This document shows positions 7,790 to 15,818 of a stretch of DNA of 64,000 nucleotides, in pieces. Every line of letters starts with the position of its first letter. Position 1 is the stretch's first letter. This stretch comes from Devosia sp. (lineage in GTDB: Bacteria > Pseudomonadota > Alphaproteobacteria > Rhizobiales > Devosiaceae). The stretch spans positions 1 to 64,000 of the forward strand of contig NZ_JACZKG010000009.1 of the NCBI RefSeq assembly GCF_014860165.1, read 5' to 3'. A program made the translations under genes and the position numbers. The notes under the pieces are model-generated. The model saw nothing but the letters and a program-made list of their open reading frames with translations. It did not search any database and was not told the origin of the DNA.

Positions 7790-10700
7790 ATGCACCTCCT
7801 CTCCGCCCAGGCCGGCGCCATCCAGCAGGAAGGCGAAGCCATCGATCTCAACCAGCGCCCCGGGGCGCTGGTCTTTGCCAGCTCGGCCGATAGTGAACTG
7901 GCCATGCTGGCCGGCGCCGCTGACCGGGCAGGGGAGGATGAACTCCGCCTCGCCAACACGCTGCGCCTCTCCAACAATCTCTCGGTCGATCTCTGGCTGG
8001 AAAAGACCGTCGCGCAAGCGCGCCTGGTCGTGCTCCGCCTTATCGGCGGCGCCGCCTATTTCCAGTATGGCGTCGACGAGCTGACGGCCCTCTGCGCCAA
8101 CCGCAGGATTCCGCTGGCGCTGCTGCCGGGCGACGCCAATCCCGACCCCATCCTGCAATCGCGCTCCACTATCCACCCCGACGACTGGACGCGCCTGCAC
8201 AGCCTCTTCATCGCCGGCGGCCCCGATAATGCCGACACGGTCCTGGCAGCGTTCAATGCCCTGTCTTCACCTCTCCCTTCGGGGGAGAGGTCGTCGGCGC
8301 AGCCGACGGGTGAAGGGGCCCGGCTCTCTTCGCTTGCTCCCCAGCCCTTCGCCCGCTTCGGTCTCTGGCACCCCAGCACAGGCATGACCGACGAGGGTGG
8401 ATTGCGCGCCCAGCACAAATCTATCCCTTCATCGTCATCGCCGGGCTTGTCCCGGCAATCCATGGACCACCGGGACGAGCCCGGTGGTGACGGCAGTTCG
8501 GGGAATTGTGCGTCCTACATCCCCATCCTCTTTTACCGCGCCGCCCTCGAAGGCGCAGGCACGGCCACCATCGAAGCGCTGATCGCCGAGCTCGAAGCGC
8601 AAGGCCTTGCCCCGGTCCCGCTGCTCATTTCCTCGCTCAAGGAGGGGCCCTGCATCCGCTTCGTGCAGGACGCACTGGCGGCCTTTCAGCCTTCCGCCAT
8701 CTTCAATCTCACCGGCTTCGCCCTCGGCATCGATGGCCTTGAGGACAAATCCAATCCCTTCTCGGGCAGCGACGCACCGGTCATCCAGCTCATCCAGTCC
8801 GGCCGCTCGCAGGCGCAATGGGAGGCCGATAGCCAGGGGCTCAGCTCCAAGGACATGGCCATGTTCCTCGTCATGCCCGAAGTCGATGGGCGCCTGGGCG
8901 GCCTCATCGTCGGCCACAAGGCCGACGCCATCTGCCACGAGCGCTGCCAGGTGCCACTGACCAGCTACGCGCCCGACGCCTCGGGCATCACCCGCGCCGT
9001 GGCCTTGGCCCAGAACTGGTCCCGCCTCCGCGCCACGCCCCGCGCCGAACGCAAGGTGGCCATCGTCCTCGCCAACTACCCCATCCGCGACGGCCGCCTG
9101 GCCAACGGCGTCGGCTACGACGCGCCGGAGTCCACGGTACGCATGCTGCAGGAGCTGGAGAGGGCGGGCTATGCGCTGAATTCGCCCCCAGCGCCTCCCT
9201 CCCCCTTGAGGGGAGGGACCGAGGGTGGGGGTTCCGCAGGTTCCGCCTACCCGAAATCTTCGGCCGACCTCATCACACTCCTCCAGTCGGGTCCCACCAA
9301 CGCCGATCCGAGCCGGGGCATATCTCCCGCCACACTCCCGCTGAGCCGGTATACCGCGCTCTTCGCGACGCTTCCGGAGCAGATTCAACGCGAGGTGACG
9401 GCGCGATGGGGCCGTCCGGCAACGGACCCCTTCGTTCGCACCGGACCTGGGGCAGACCACCTGATTCCTAATCAGGTGTTCCACCTCCCCGCGCTCATAT
9501 CAGGCAACATCGCCATCCTGCTGCAGCCCGCCCGCGGCTATCAGCTCGACGAGACCGCCAGCTACCACGATCCGGCGCTCGTCCCGCCGCATGCCTACAT
9601 CGCCGCCTACCTCTGGCTGCGTCACGAATTCGGCGCCCATGCCCTCATTCACAATGGCAAGCATGGCACGCTCGAATGGCTGCCCGGCAAGGCGACGGCG
9701 CTGGATGAAGCCAGCTATTCCGACGCGCTCTGGGGACAGTTGCCGCACCTTTATCCGTTCATCGTCAATGATCCGGGTGAGGGCACCCAGGCCAAGCGCC
9801 GCACCGGCGCTGTCATCATCGACCACCTCGTGCCGCCGCTGACGCGGGCCGAAACCTATGGGCCGCTCAAGGACCTTGAGGCCCTGCTCGACGAATACTA
9901 TGCCGCCTCCGGCATGGACCGCCGCCGCCTTGCCGACCTGCGCCGCCGCATCCTCGACTTCGTCAGCGATACCAAGCTCGATCGTGACATCGGCCTGCCC
10001 GAGGACGAGACGGCGGCCCTGATCAAGATCGACAACTTCCTCTGCGACCTCAAGGAAGCCCAAATCCGCGATGGCCTGCACATCTTCGGCCAATCGCCGG
10101 CAGGCGATCTGGAGCGCGATCTCATCGTGGCGCTGGCCCGCGTCCCGCGCGGCGAAGGGGCAGGGGAGGGATCGCTGGTCCGGGCCCTGGCCGATGATCT
10201 GAAACTTGGGTTTGATCCGCTCACAGCAAAGCTCGGCGAGCCGTGGACCGGGCCACAACTCTTGCTCCCGGCCTCGGCTGACTCAATTCTCCGAAGCATC
10301 GGCGACGTGGTCGACCATCTCGAATCCATCGCCGCCGCGCTCGTCGATGGCACCCTCACGTCCGATCCCGACTGGACTGCCACCTCTGCCGTCCTCGCCA
10401 CCATCGCCACCATCATCCGCCCCCGCCTCGCAGCCTCCGGCCCGGCCGAAATGGCGGCCCTCATCGATGGGCTCGATGGCAAGTTCATCCGCCCCGGCCC
10501 ATCAGGCGCCCCCTCGCGCGGGCGCCTCGATGTGCTGCCGACCGGGCGCAACTTCTATTCCCTCGACAGCCGCGCCGTGCCCACGCCCACCGCCTGGGAA
10601 CTGGGCCGCAAATCCGCCGAAAACCTGGTTCTCCGACACCTGCAGGATCATGGCCACCACCTGCGCTCGGTCGCCCTCTCGGTCTGGGGTACCGCCAATA

Positions 10701-11707
10701 TGCGCACCGGCGGCGATGATATCGCCCAGGCCCTGGCCCTGATCGGCGCGAAACCCACCTGGGATCCCGGCTCGCTGCGCGTTTCCGGCTACGAGATCAT
10801 TCCCCTGGCGAAACTCGGCCGCCCGCGCGTCGACGTCACCCTGCGCATCTCGGGTTTCTTCCGCGACGCCTTCCCGGCCCAGATCGCCCTGTTCGACCGC
10901 GCCATCCGCGCCATCGGCGCGCTGGACGAGCCGACCGAGGACAATCCCATTGCAGCCACCATGCGTACCGACGCGCTGGGGCTGATCGCGGCCGGCGAAA
11001 ACGAAAGCGCCGCCGGCCATCGCATCTTCGGCTCCAAACCCGGCACCTATGGCGCCGGCCTCAATGCGCTGATCGATTCCGGCGCCTGGTCGACCAAGGC
11101 CGATCTCGCCAACCGCGCCCTCGATTGGGGCCAATATGCCTATGGCGCCCGGGACGCCGGCACGCCCCAGCGCGACCGCTTCGCCGCCCGGCTCGGCGAT
11201 ATCGACGCTGTCATCCACAATCAGGATAATCGCGAGCACGACCTGCTCGACAGCGACAACTACTACCAGTTCGAGGGTGGCCTCTCCGCCGCTGCCGAGA
11301 CGCTGACCGGCGTCAAGCCATCAGCCTATCACAACGATCACTCCCGCCCCGAACGCCCGCTGATCCGCACGCTGGAAGAGGAGATCTCCCACGTCATGCG
11401 CAGCCGCGTGGTGAACCCGAAATGGATTTCGGGCATGCAGCGCCACGGCTATCGCGGCGCCTTCGAGATCATCGCCACGGTCGATTTCATGTCCGCCTTC
11501 GCCGCCACCACGGGTGCGGTCAAGACCCATCACTTCGACCTCGCCTTCGAGGCCTTCGTCGAGGACGACGCTGTCAGGGACTGGCTCAAATCGGCCAACC
11601 GCCACGGCTATGACGAGCTGATCGCCAAGTTCAACGAAGCGCGCCAACGGGGGCTGTGGACCCCCCGCTCAAACTCCGCTTTTGCCTATCTGGAGGAATC
11701 CAAATGA
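7790..11707 (+). CDS. cobN: Cobaltochelatase large subunit CobN, carrying in-frame palindromic repeats
   Basis: Large subunit of the ATP-dependent cobaltochelatase that inserts Co2+ into hydrogenobyrinic acid a,c-diamide with CobS and CobT. It has 1305 residues. Conserved CobN blocks include GDANPDPILQSRSTIHPDDW, PLLISSLKEGP, HEFGAHALIHNGKHGTLEWL, PTGRNFYSLDSRAVPTPTAW and GYRGAFEIIATVDF. Three low-complexity insertions, about residues 160-182, 215-235 and 468-482, are encoded by Rep-A, Rep-B and Rep-C DNA that elsewhere is intergenic. All keep the frame, so the gene appears intact. It starts 6 bp after cobW and overlaps cobO by ATGA. Confidence 0.96.
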   Translation: MHLLSAQAGAIQQEGEAIDLNQRPGALVFASSADSELAMLAGAADRAGEDELRLANTLRLSNNLSVDLWLEKTVAQARLVVLRLIGGAAYFQYGVDELTALCANRRIPLALLPGDANPDPILQSRSTIHPDDWTRLHSLFIAGGPDNADTVLAAFNALSSPLPSGERSSAQPTGEGARLSSLAPQPFARFGLWHPSTGMTDEGGLRAQHKSIPSSSSPGLSRQSMDHRDEPGGDGSSGNCASYIPILFYRAALEGAGTATIEALIAELEAQGLAPVPLLISSLKEGPCIRFVQDALAAFQPSAIFNLTGFALGIDGLEDKSNPFSGSDAPVIQLIQSGRSQAQWEADSQGLSSKDMAMFLVMPEVDGRLGGLIVGHKADAICHERCQVPLTSYAPDASGITRAVALAQNWSRLRATPRAERKVAIVLANYPIRDGRLANGVGYDAPESTVRMLQELERAGYALNSPPAPPSPLRGGTEGGGSAGSAYPKSSADLITLLQSGPTNADPSRGISPATLPLSRYTALFATLPEQIQREVTARWGRPATDPFVRTGPGADHLIPNQVFHLPALISGNIAILLQPARGYQLDETASYHDPALVPPHAYIAAYLWLRHEFGAHALIHNGKHGTLEWLPGKATALDEASYSDALWGQLPHLYPFIVNDPGEGTQAKRRTGAVIIDHLVPPLTRAETYGPLKDLEALLDEYYAASGMDRRRLADLRRRILDFVSDTKLDRDIGLPEDETAALIKIDNFLCDLKEAQIRDGLHIFGQSPAGDLERDLIVALARVPRGEGAGEGSLVRALADDLKLGFDPLTAKLGEPWTGPQLLLPASADSILRSIGDVVDHLESIAAALVDGTLTSDPDWTATSAVLATIATIIRPRLAASGPAEMAALIDGLDGKFIRPGPSGAPSRGRLDVLPTGRNFYSLDSRAVPTPTAWELGRKSAENLVLRHLQDHGHHLRSVALSVWGTANMRTGGDDIAQALALIGAKPTWDPGSLRVSGYEIIPLAKLGRPRVDVTLRISGFFRDAFPAQIALFDRAIRAIGALDEPTEDNPIAATMRTDALGLIAAGENESAAGHRIFGSKPGTYGAGLNALIDSGAWSTKADLANRALDWGQYAYGARDAGTPQRDRFAARLGDIDAVIHNQDNREHDLLDSDNYYQFEGGLSAAAETLTGVKPSAYHNDHSRPERPLIRTLEEEISHVMRSRVVNPKWISGMQRHGYRGAFEIIATVDFMSAFAATTGAVKTHHFDLAFEAFVEDDAVRDWLKSANRHGYDELIAKFNEARQRGLWTPRSNSAFAYLEESK
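8265..8320. repeat. Rep-A half-element in frame inside cobN
   Basis: Positions 8265-8293 are identical over 29 nt to the intergenic Rep-A copy at 39541-39569, and the similarity continues through GGGTGAAGGGGCC. It translates as SSPLPSGERSSAQPTGEGAR. The TAG present in the intergenic version (GCGCGTAGCGCC) is replaced here by GGCGCAGCC, leaving an open frame. It sits just before the native segment FGLWHPSTGM. Confidence 0.85.
8434..8491. repeat. Rep-B element in frame inside cobN
   Basis: Imperfect inverted repeat with 23-nt arms (8434-8456 and 8469-8491), each arm containing its own small hairpin: GCCGGG-CTTGT-CCCGGC and CCACCGGG-ACGAG-CCCGGTGG. It translates as SSSPGLSRQSMDHRDEPGGD, residues that do not resemble CobN. 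It lies between native GLWHPSTGMTDE and YIPILFYRAALEG. The upstream region of rsmD carries a relative. Confidence 0.8.
9194..9232. repeat. Rep-C element in frame inside cobN
   Basis: The 39-nt stretch matches the reverse complement of intergenic 23969-24006 at 37 of 39 aligned positions, with one extra C and one substitution. It includes CCCTTGAGGGG followed by AGGGACCGAGGGTGGGGGT. It translates as PPSPLRGGTEGGG between native ERAGYAL and SSADLITLLQSGPTN. Confidence 0.85.
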
Positions 11708-12345
11708 CCGACAAGCCAGCCAAGAAGACCGACCTGATGAGCGAAGCCGAGCGCGATGCCTATCATGCCGAAAAGATGAAAAAGAAGCGCGAGGCGCGGA
11801 ACAAGATCCTGGCGACCAAGACCCAGGAAAAGGGCCTGCTGATCGTCCATACCGGCAAGGGCAAGGGCAAGTCGACGGCCGCTTTCGGCATGGTGTTCCG
11901 CGCGCTGGGCCATGGCTTCAAGGTCGGCGTGGTGCAGTTCGTCAAGGGCGTCTGGGAGACCGGCGAGCGCGATGTGCTGCTGAAGTTTCCCGAACTCGTC
12001 ACCATCAACGCCATGGGCGAGGGCTTCACCTGGGACGTTGCCGACCGCCAGCGCGATCTCGCCGCGGCGCGCAAAGCCTGGGACCAGGCCAAGGCCCTCA
12101 TATCAGACCCCAGCTACAAGCTGGTGCTGCTCGACGAGCTCAATATCGTGCTGCGCTATGACTATCTGCCCATCGAGGAAGTGGTCGAATTCCTGCGCAA
12201 CAAGCCGGTCGACACCCATGTCATCGTCACCGGCCGCAACGCCAAGGATGAGCTGATCGAGATCGCCGACCTAGTCACCGAAATGACCGAGATCAAGCAC
12301 CACTTCCGCTCAGGCGTGAAAGCGCAGAAGGGCATCGAGTTTTAG
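11704..12345 (+). CDS. cobO: Cob(I)yrinic acid a,c-diamide adenosyltransferase CobO
   Basis: Transfers the adenosyl group of ATP to reduced Co(I) corrinoid, after cobalt insertion. The 213-residue protein has a charged N-terminal helix (EKMKKKREARNK) followed by P-loop HTGKGKGKSTAAFG and the Walker B-like VLLDELNIVLRYDYL. Family CobA/CobO/BtuR. ATG 11704 overlaps the cobN TGA and has GGAGG eight bases upstream. It is the last gene of the riboswitch operon. Confidence 0.95.
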   Translation: MTDKPAKKTDLMSEAERDAYHAEKMKKKREARNKILATKTQEKGLLIVHTGKGKGKSTAAFGMVFRALGHGFKVGVVQFVKGVWETGERDVLLKFPELVTINAMGEGFTWDVADRQRDLAAARKAWDQAKALISDPSYKLVLLDELNIVLRYDYLPIEEVVEFLRNKPVDTHVIVTGRNAKDELIEIADLVTEMTEIKHHFRSGVKAQKGIEF

Positions 12346-12350
12346 GTTTT

Positions 12351-12507
12351 TCACCTCTCCCTTCGGGGGTAGAGAGCCTGCCCCGGACTTGATCCGGGGT
12401 CGGCGCGTAGCGCCGGGTGAGGGGGCCTTTTCTGGGTTAGGTGATTGGGGAAGGCCCCCTCACCCGATCCGAAGTCGGGTCGACCTCTCCCCCAAAGGGA
12501 GAGGTGA
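12351..12507. repeat. Rep-A full element between cobO and the convergent gene, with nested hairpin
   Basis: Outer arms TCACCTCTCCC and GGGAGAGGTGA and inner arms GGGTGAGGGGGCC and GGCCCCCTCACCC make a large double inverted repeat. The left half is interrupted by CCCCGGA-CTTGA-TCCGGGG (12381-12399), a Rep-B-like hairpin absent from the otherwise matching copy at 39543. It separates two convergent genes. Confidence 0.85.
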
Positions 12508-12517
12508 GGAGTTGTCG

Positions 12518-12985
12518 CTAACAATTCCCCCGCAGCGACCGCACCAGCCGCTCGATCACCGGGTCCATCTCCGCGCTGTCGGTCACCGAATATTCCGCGC
12601 GGAACGCGGCGTAGCTGCTGCCGTCGCAGAGCAGCACCATGCGCTGGTAGACAATGCGGAAGCCCTTGATGGCCGACCAGCTGGCCCAGCGCGGCGTAGT
12701 TGCCTGGTAGGTGATGTTCCAGGCTTCCTCTGTATCCCAGACCATGCGTTGGGCGATTTCGGCGTCGAAGCCCTCCAGCGCATATCCGCCCCAGACCAGG
12801 AGGTCGATCGGCTTGCCCTCGGCGGCAAACGCCTGGCCGTCGCCATTGTCGCTCTCACCCTGGCCGGAAAAGGCGGGCGGAATGTCGATCGAATAGCCGA
12901 AGCGGGCATTGTCATACGTCTGCCAGCCCTGCGCCAATGCAGGAGTGGTCAGGAGGGCGAAGAGGATGAGGAAAGCGGTGCGCAT
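12518..12985 (-). CDS. Putative exported protein of unknown function
   Basis: 155 residues with a clear signal peptide (MRTAFLILFALLTTPALAQG). The mature part begins WQTYDNARFGYSIDIPPAF, a pattern seen in small periplasmic proteins of rhizobia where YGYSIDIP-type strands start a PsbP/Mog1-like fold. That fold assignment is tentative. Two Cys remain (LLCDGSS and the C-terminal GNC) and might pair. It is convergent with cobO across a Rep-A element. Confidence 0.75.
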   Translation of the reverse strand: MRTAFLILFALLTTPALAQGWQTYDNARFGYSIDIPPAFSGQGESDNGDGQAFAAEGKPIDLLVWGGYALEGFDAEIAQRMVWDTEEAWNITYQATTPRWASWSAIKGFRIVYQRMVLLCDGSSYAAFRAEYSVTDSAEMDPVIERLVRSLRGNC

Positions 12986-13068
12986 GGCGCCAGTGTGCCG
13001 TCACGGCTGCGGCGCCGCAAGAGCGGACCGGCCAAGACGCTTCGGCCGGTCCCGTGACGCAGGAAGGC

Positions 13069-13242
13069 TCAGGTGCCGCGGAACAGCACGCCGGCGGCCA
13101 GCACGACGAATGCTGCCGTCATGATCCAGAACGCATAGACACCGATGATCGCCACGGTCGGCACGAAGTAGCCGACAAGCGCGATGACGGCGAGCACGAC
13201 AGAGATGATGAACATCAGTTGGGTCGGCGCAGACAGGTTCAA
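13069..13242 (-). CDS. Small two-helix membrane protein
   Basis: 57 residues from a TTG start at 13242, preceded by GGAGGAGGAGG, an exceptionally strong ribosome-binding site. Two hydrophobic helices (MFIISVVLAVIALVGYFVP and YAFWIMTAAFVVLAAGVLF) make up most of it, with a short RGT tail. Similar tiny membrane proteins are common and unnamed in rhizobia. It is transcribed in the same direction as the CDF gene upstream and the exported protein downstream. Function unknown. Confidence 0.75.
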   Translation of the reverse strand: MNLSAPTQLMFIISVVLAVIALVGYFVPTVAIIGVYAFWIMTAAFVVLAAGVLFRGT

Positions 13243-13331
13243 GATAATCCTCCTCCTCCAAGGTTGACGATCAAACCCTATGCGAGTTGCCGAGATTCGA
13301 AATCGCCGCCCTGGGGTTACGCACCGCTCAG

Positions 13332-14231
13332 TTACACCACCACAATGCCGGAATGTTTGGCCTTTTCCTCTGGTTCGACATGGATGGTGATCAGCGCATC
13401 CTTGACAGTCTCGCGCAGCCTGGCCTCGATCCGGTCGCAGATGGCATGCGCCGCATCCACGCTCATCGCGCCAGGCACCACCAGGTGGAAATCGATAAAG
13501 GTCATTCGCCCCGCCTGCCTTGTGCGGATGTCATGGGCCTCGATGGCGCCGTCGGCATTGGTGGCGATGATCTCGCGGATCACCTTCTGCGTCTCGGGCT
13601 GTACCGCCACATCCATCAGCCCGCCAATGCTCTGCCGGATGACGCCCCAGCCCGACCACAGGATGTTGAGCGCCACCAGCCCCGCCAGGATTGCGTCGAG
13701 CACCGCCCAGCCGGTCAGCAACACCAGGGCCAGGCCTGCCAGCACGCCCAGGCTGGATACCACATCGGTCAGCAGATGCCGGCCATCTGCCTCAAGCGCG
13801 GGCGATCGCACCCTGCCTCCATGCCGGATCAGCACCATGGCCCAGATCACGTTGATCACGGTGGCCACGCCGCTGATGGCCAGCCCCTGCATCGGGGCCT
13901 CGGGCAGTTGTGGCGCCATGGCGCCGAGCACCGCTTCACGCGCGATCAGGATGGCGGCGACGATGATCATCACGCCCACGATCACGGCCGAGAAATACTC
14001 GGCCTTGTGGTAGCCATAGGGCAGGGCGGCATCGGCCGGCTTCTGCGCCAGCCGCACCGCGATCAGCGCCACGATGGCGGTCACCACATTGACGATCGAT
14101 TCCAGCGCATCCGAATAGAGCGCGATCGACCCGGTGACATACCAGGCCAGGAATTTGAGCCCCAGCACGACAAGCCCGATAAGCAGGCTGGATGCGGCGA
14201 TGGCCAGCGTCCTGTTGGCGGCAGTGCTCAC
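13332..14231 (-). CDS. Cation diffusion facilitator (CDF) transporter
   Basis: 299-residue metal/proton antiporter exporting divalent cations (Zn, Fe, Co or Mn cannot be separated here). Six transmembrane helices are followed by a cytoplasmic ferredoxin-like domain (FIDFHLVVPGAMSVDAAH to ITIHVEPEE). Transport-site residues are visible in YSDALES (helix II) and DGRHLLTDVVSS (helix V). The start is GTG 14231. Position between cobalamin genes leaves open a role in cobalt balance, but gene proximity is the only support. Confidence 0.9.
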   Translation of the reverse strand: MSTAANRTLAIAASSLLIGLVVLGLKFLAWYVTGSIALYSDALESIVNVVTAIVALIAVRLAQKPADAALPYGYHKAEYFSAVIVGVMIIVAAILIAREAVLGAMAPQLPEAPMQGLAISGVATVINVIWAMVLIRHGGRVRSPALEADGRHLLTDVVSSLGVLAGLALVLLTGWAVLDAILAGLVALNILWSGWGVIRQSIGGLMDVAVQPETQKVIREIIATNADGAIEAHDIRTRQAGRMTFIDFHLVVPGAMSVDAAHAICDRIEARLRETVKDALITIHVEPEEKAKHSGIVVV

Positions 14232-14510
14232 GGCGCGTCTTTCGATGGGGATTGATACGGGAGGCCATAGCCCCTCATTTTGTCGACAGCAAGTCCTTGA
14301 ATATGCAAATCATTTTCAGAAGCATTCCGATCTGCGCGTCTTCGGCGGCAAGCCATTGATTGACCACGCGCTTCCGCCCGCCTAGAACGGAATCACGCAG
14401 AGTTCCCACGACGGAACTGAAACAGATTTCGGTGCGGTCGACCCAAACAGGGGACCAAGTCCGGGCTGCAACGGTCTAGGCGAACCTGCCTCTTGTTCGA
14501 GAGGCGACAG

Positions 14511-14942
14511 ATGACGACGATCCCCGGCCACCCTCCATTGATCATCGGGCTCGGCTGCTCATCAGCCGCCAGCGCCACCGAGGTCGTCGCGCTCATTGCC
14601 GCCTGCCTCGCCGAGATCGATCGTGATTCCGCCAGCATTTCGGCATTCGCCACGCATGTCCGCAAGCGCGGCAGCATGGCGCTGGCCCAGGCCGCTGGGC
14701 ATTATGAAGTGCCCCTGCGCTTCCTGGCCGATGACGAACTGGCCCAGGGCATATCGGGCACCTGTGAGGCCGTTGCCGCTGCCGCCGGCCCGCTGCTGCT
14801 GGGCAAGCGCAAGTCGCGCTACGCCACCTGTGCGATCGCGGCCTGCCGCGCCGGCTTCGTCCTTTCCGCCTTCGGTCAGCCCGAAAGCCCCAGCGCGGCG
14901 ATGGCCGCGTCGACGCTGGCCACCTCGTTGGCCGGACCATAG
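14511..14942 (+). CDS. cobE: Cobalamin biosynthesis protein CobE
   Basis: 143 residues matching CobE, the stand-alone equivalent of the C-terminal domain of anaerobic CbiG. Typical segments are IIGLGCSSAASATEVVALI near the N-terminus and GTCEAVAAAA. Its exact biochemical step in the aerobic route is unsettled. ATG 14511 follows GAGGCGACAG. The last 67 nt overlap the 3' end of cobK on the opposite strand, so the C-terminal 22 residues are coded on both strands. Confidence 0.87.
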   Translation: MTTIPGHPPLIIGLGCSSAASATEVVALIAACLAEIDRDSASISAFATHVRKRGSMALAQAAGHYEVPLRFLADDELAQGISGTCEAVAAAAGPLLLGKRKSRYATCAIAACRAGFVLSAFGQPESPSAAMAASTLATSLAGP

Positions 14943-15604
14943 ACCGGCCGCGCGATCATGATGACCTTGACCCCCAGGCGCTGGGCTGCTTCCAGCTTGG
15001 CCGCCGTCTGCCCGCCACCCGAATTCTTGGTGACCAGATGAGTGATCTCCTCGCGCTCCATCAGCGCCATCTCGTCGTTCACATCATAAGGCGGCCGCGT
15101 CTGCAGCAGGGTCGCGTGCCGCGGCAGCTCCATGGCCGGCGCCTCGATGGTGCGCACCACGAACTGGCAGTCGTCGCGCTCGAGAAACTGCTCGAGCCCG
15201 GTATGCCCGGTGGTCAGCAGCACATCGGCATTGGGCGGCAGGGCCGCGGCGGCTTCGGCAGCGGTCTCCACCGTGATCCATTCGGCGCCCAGCTGCTGCT
15301 CCCAGGCCGGCCGCATATAGCGCACCAGCGGAATGCCGGCCTGCTGCGCGGCCGCCACGGCATTGATAGAAATCAGCCCCGCATAGGGGTGGGTGGCATC
15401 CACCAGCCGCTCGATGCCGACCACCCGCAGATAGGCCGCCAGCCCGGGTATGCCGCCAAACTTGCCCATGCGCAGCTTGCCCTCGGGCAGCTTGGGGTCC
15501 TGCGTGCGCCCGGCCAGCGACGTGGTCACGTCATGGCCCATGGCCACCAGCCGGTTCGCCAATTCGCGCGCTTCGGCCGTGCCGCCCAGGATCAGGATTT
15601 TCAT
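14876..15604 (-). CDS. cobK: Precorrin-6A reductase CobK
   Basis: NADPH-dependent reduction of precorrin-6A to dihydro-precorrin-6 in the aerobic pathway. The 242-residue protein has the N-terminal nucleotide-binding LILGGTAEARELANRL, then VDATHPYAGLIS and the C-terminal VTKNSGGGQTAAKLEAA, all CobK hallmarks. ATG 15604 is chosen over an upstream extension. It runs convergent to cobE and divergent from cobA. Confidence 0.94.
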   Translation of the reverse strand: MKILILGGTAEARELANRLVAMGHDVTTSLAGRTQDPKLPEGKLRMGKFGGIPGLAAYLRVVGIERLVDATHPYAGLISINAVAAAQQAGIPLVRYMRPAWEQQLGAEWITVETAAEAAAALPPNADVLLTTGHTGLEQFLERDDCQFVVRTIEAPAMELPRHATLLQTRPPYDVNDEMALMEREEITHLVTKNSGGGQTAAKLEAAQRLGVKVIMIARPVYGPANEVASVDAAIAALGLSG

Positions 15605-15683
15605 TGGTGCTGCGCCTCTCCTCAAGCCCAATGTGCATATTCCCGCCCCTATGCTCAAGCAGGCGCGCCAATGTATCGGTCGA

Positions 15684-15784
15684 CACCCTCCCCCTCGCGG
15701 GGAGGAATCAGGGGTGGGGGGTGTTTAGCCCGGATATGCGGGCCAATCGCCACCCCCTCCCAACCTCCCCCGTCGAGGGGGAGT
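15684..15784. repeat. Paired Rep-C elements upstream of cobA
   Basis: Left unit CACCCTCCCCCTCGCGGGGAGG plus GGGGTGGGGGGTG, right unit CACCCCCTCCC with CCTCCCCCGTCGAGGGGGAG. Together they form a loose long inverted repeat between the divergent cobK and cobA genes. It lies inside the only intergenic space that can hold the cobA promoter. Confidence 0.6.
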
Positions 15785-15818
15785 TGCCGCTCCACTCCTG
15801 GCACAAGATGGTGCCCCC

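Noticed and set aside
10150..10185. A possible fourth repeat inside cobN (GGCGAAGGGGCAGGGGAGGGATCG)
   Set aside because: It resembles Rep elements in base composition, but the encoded PRGEGAGEGSLVRAL fits ordinary CobN sequence and no intergenic copy matches it closely.
12351..12507. Repeat clusters considered as CRISPR
   Set aside because: Units are palindromic, dispersed singly between different genes, and lack regular spacers or cas genes.
14380..14510. Possible second cobalamin riboswitch before cobE
   Set aside because: Fragments such as CGGTGCGG and ACCTGCC are present, but the GCCACTG, GGGAAGGC and full B12-box elements are missing.
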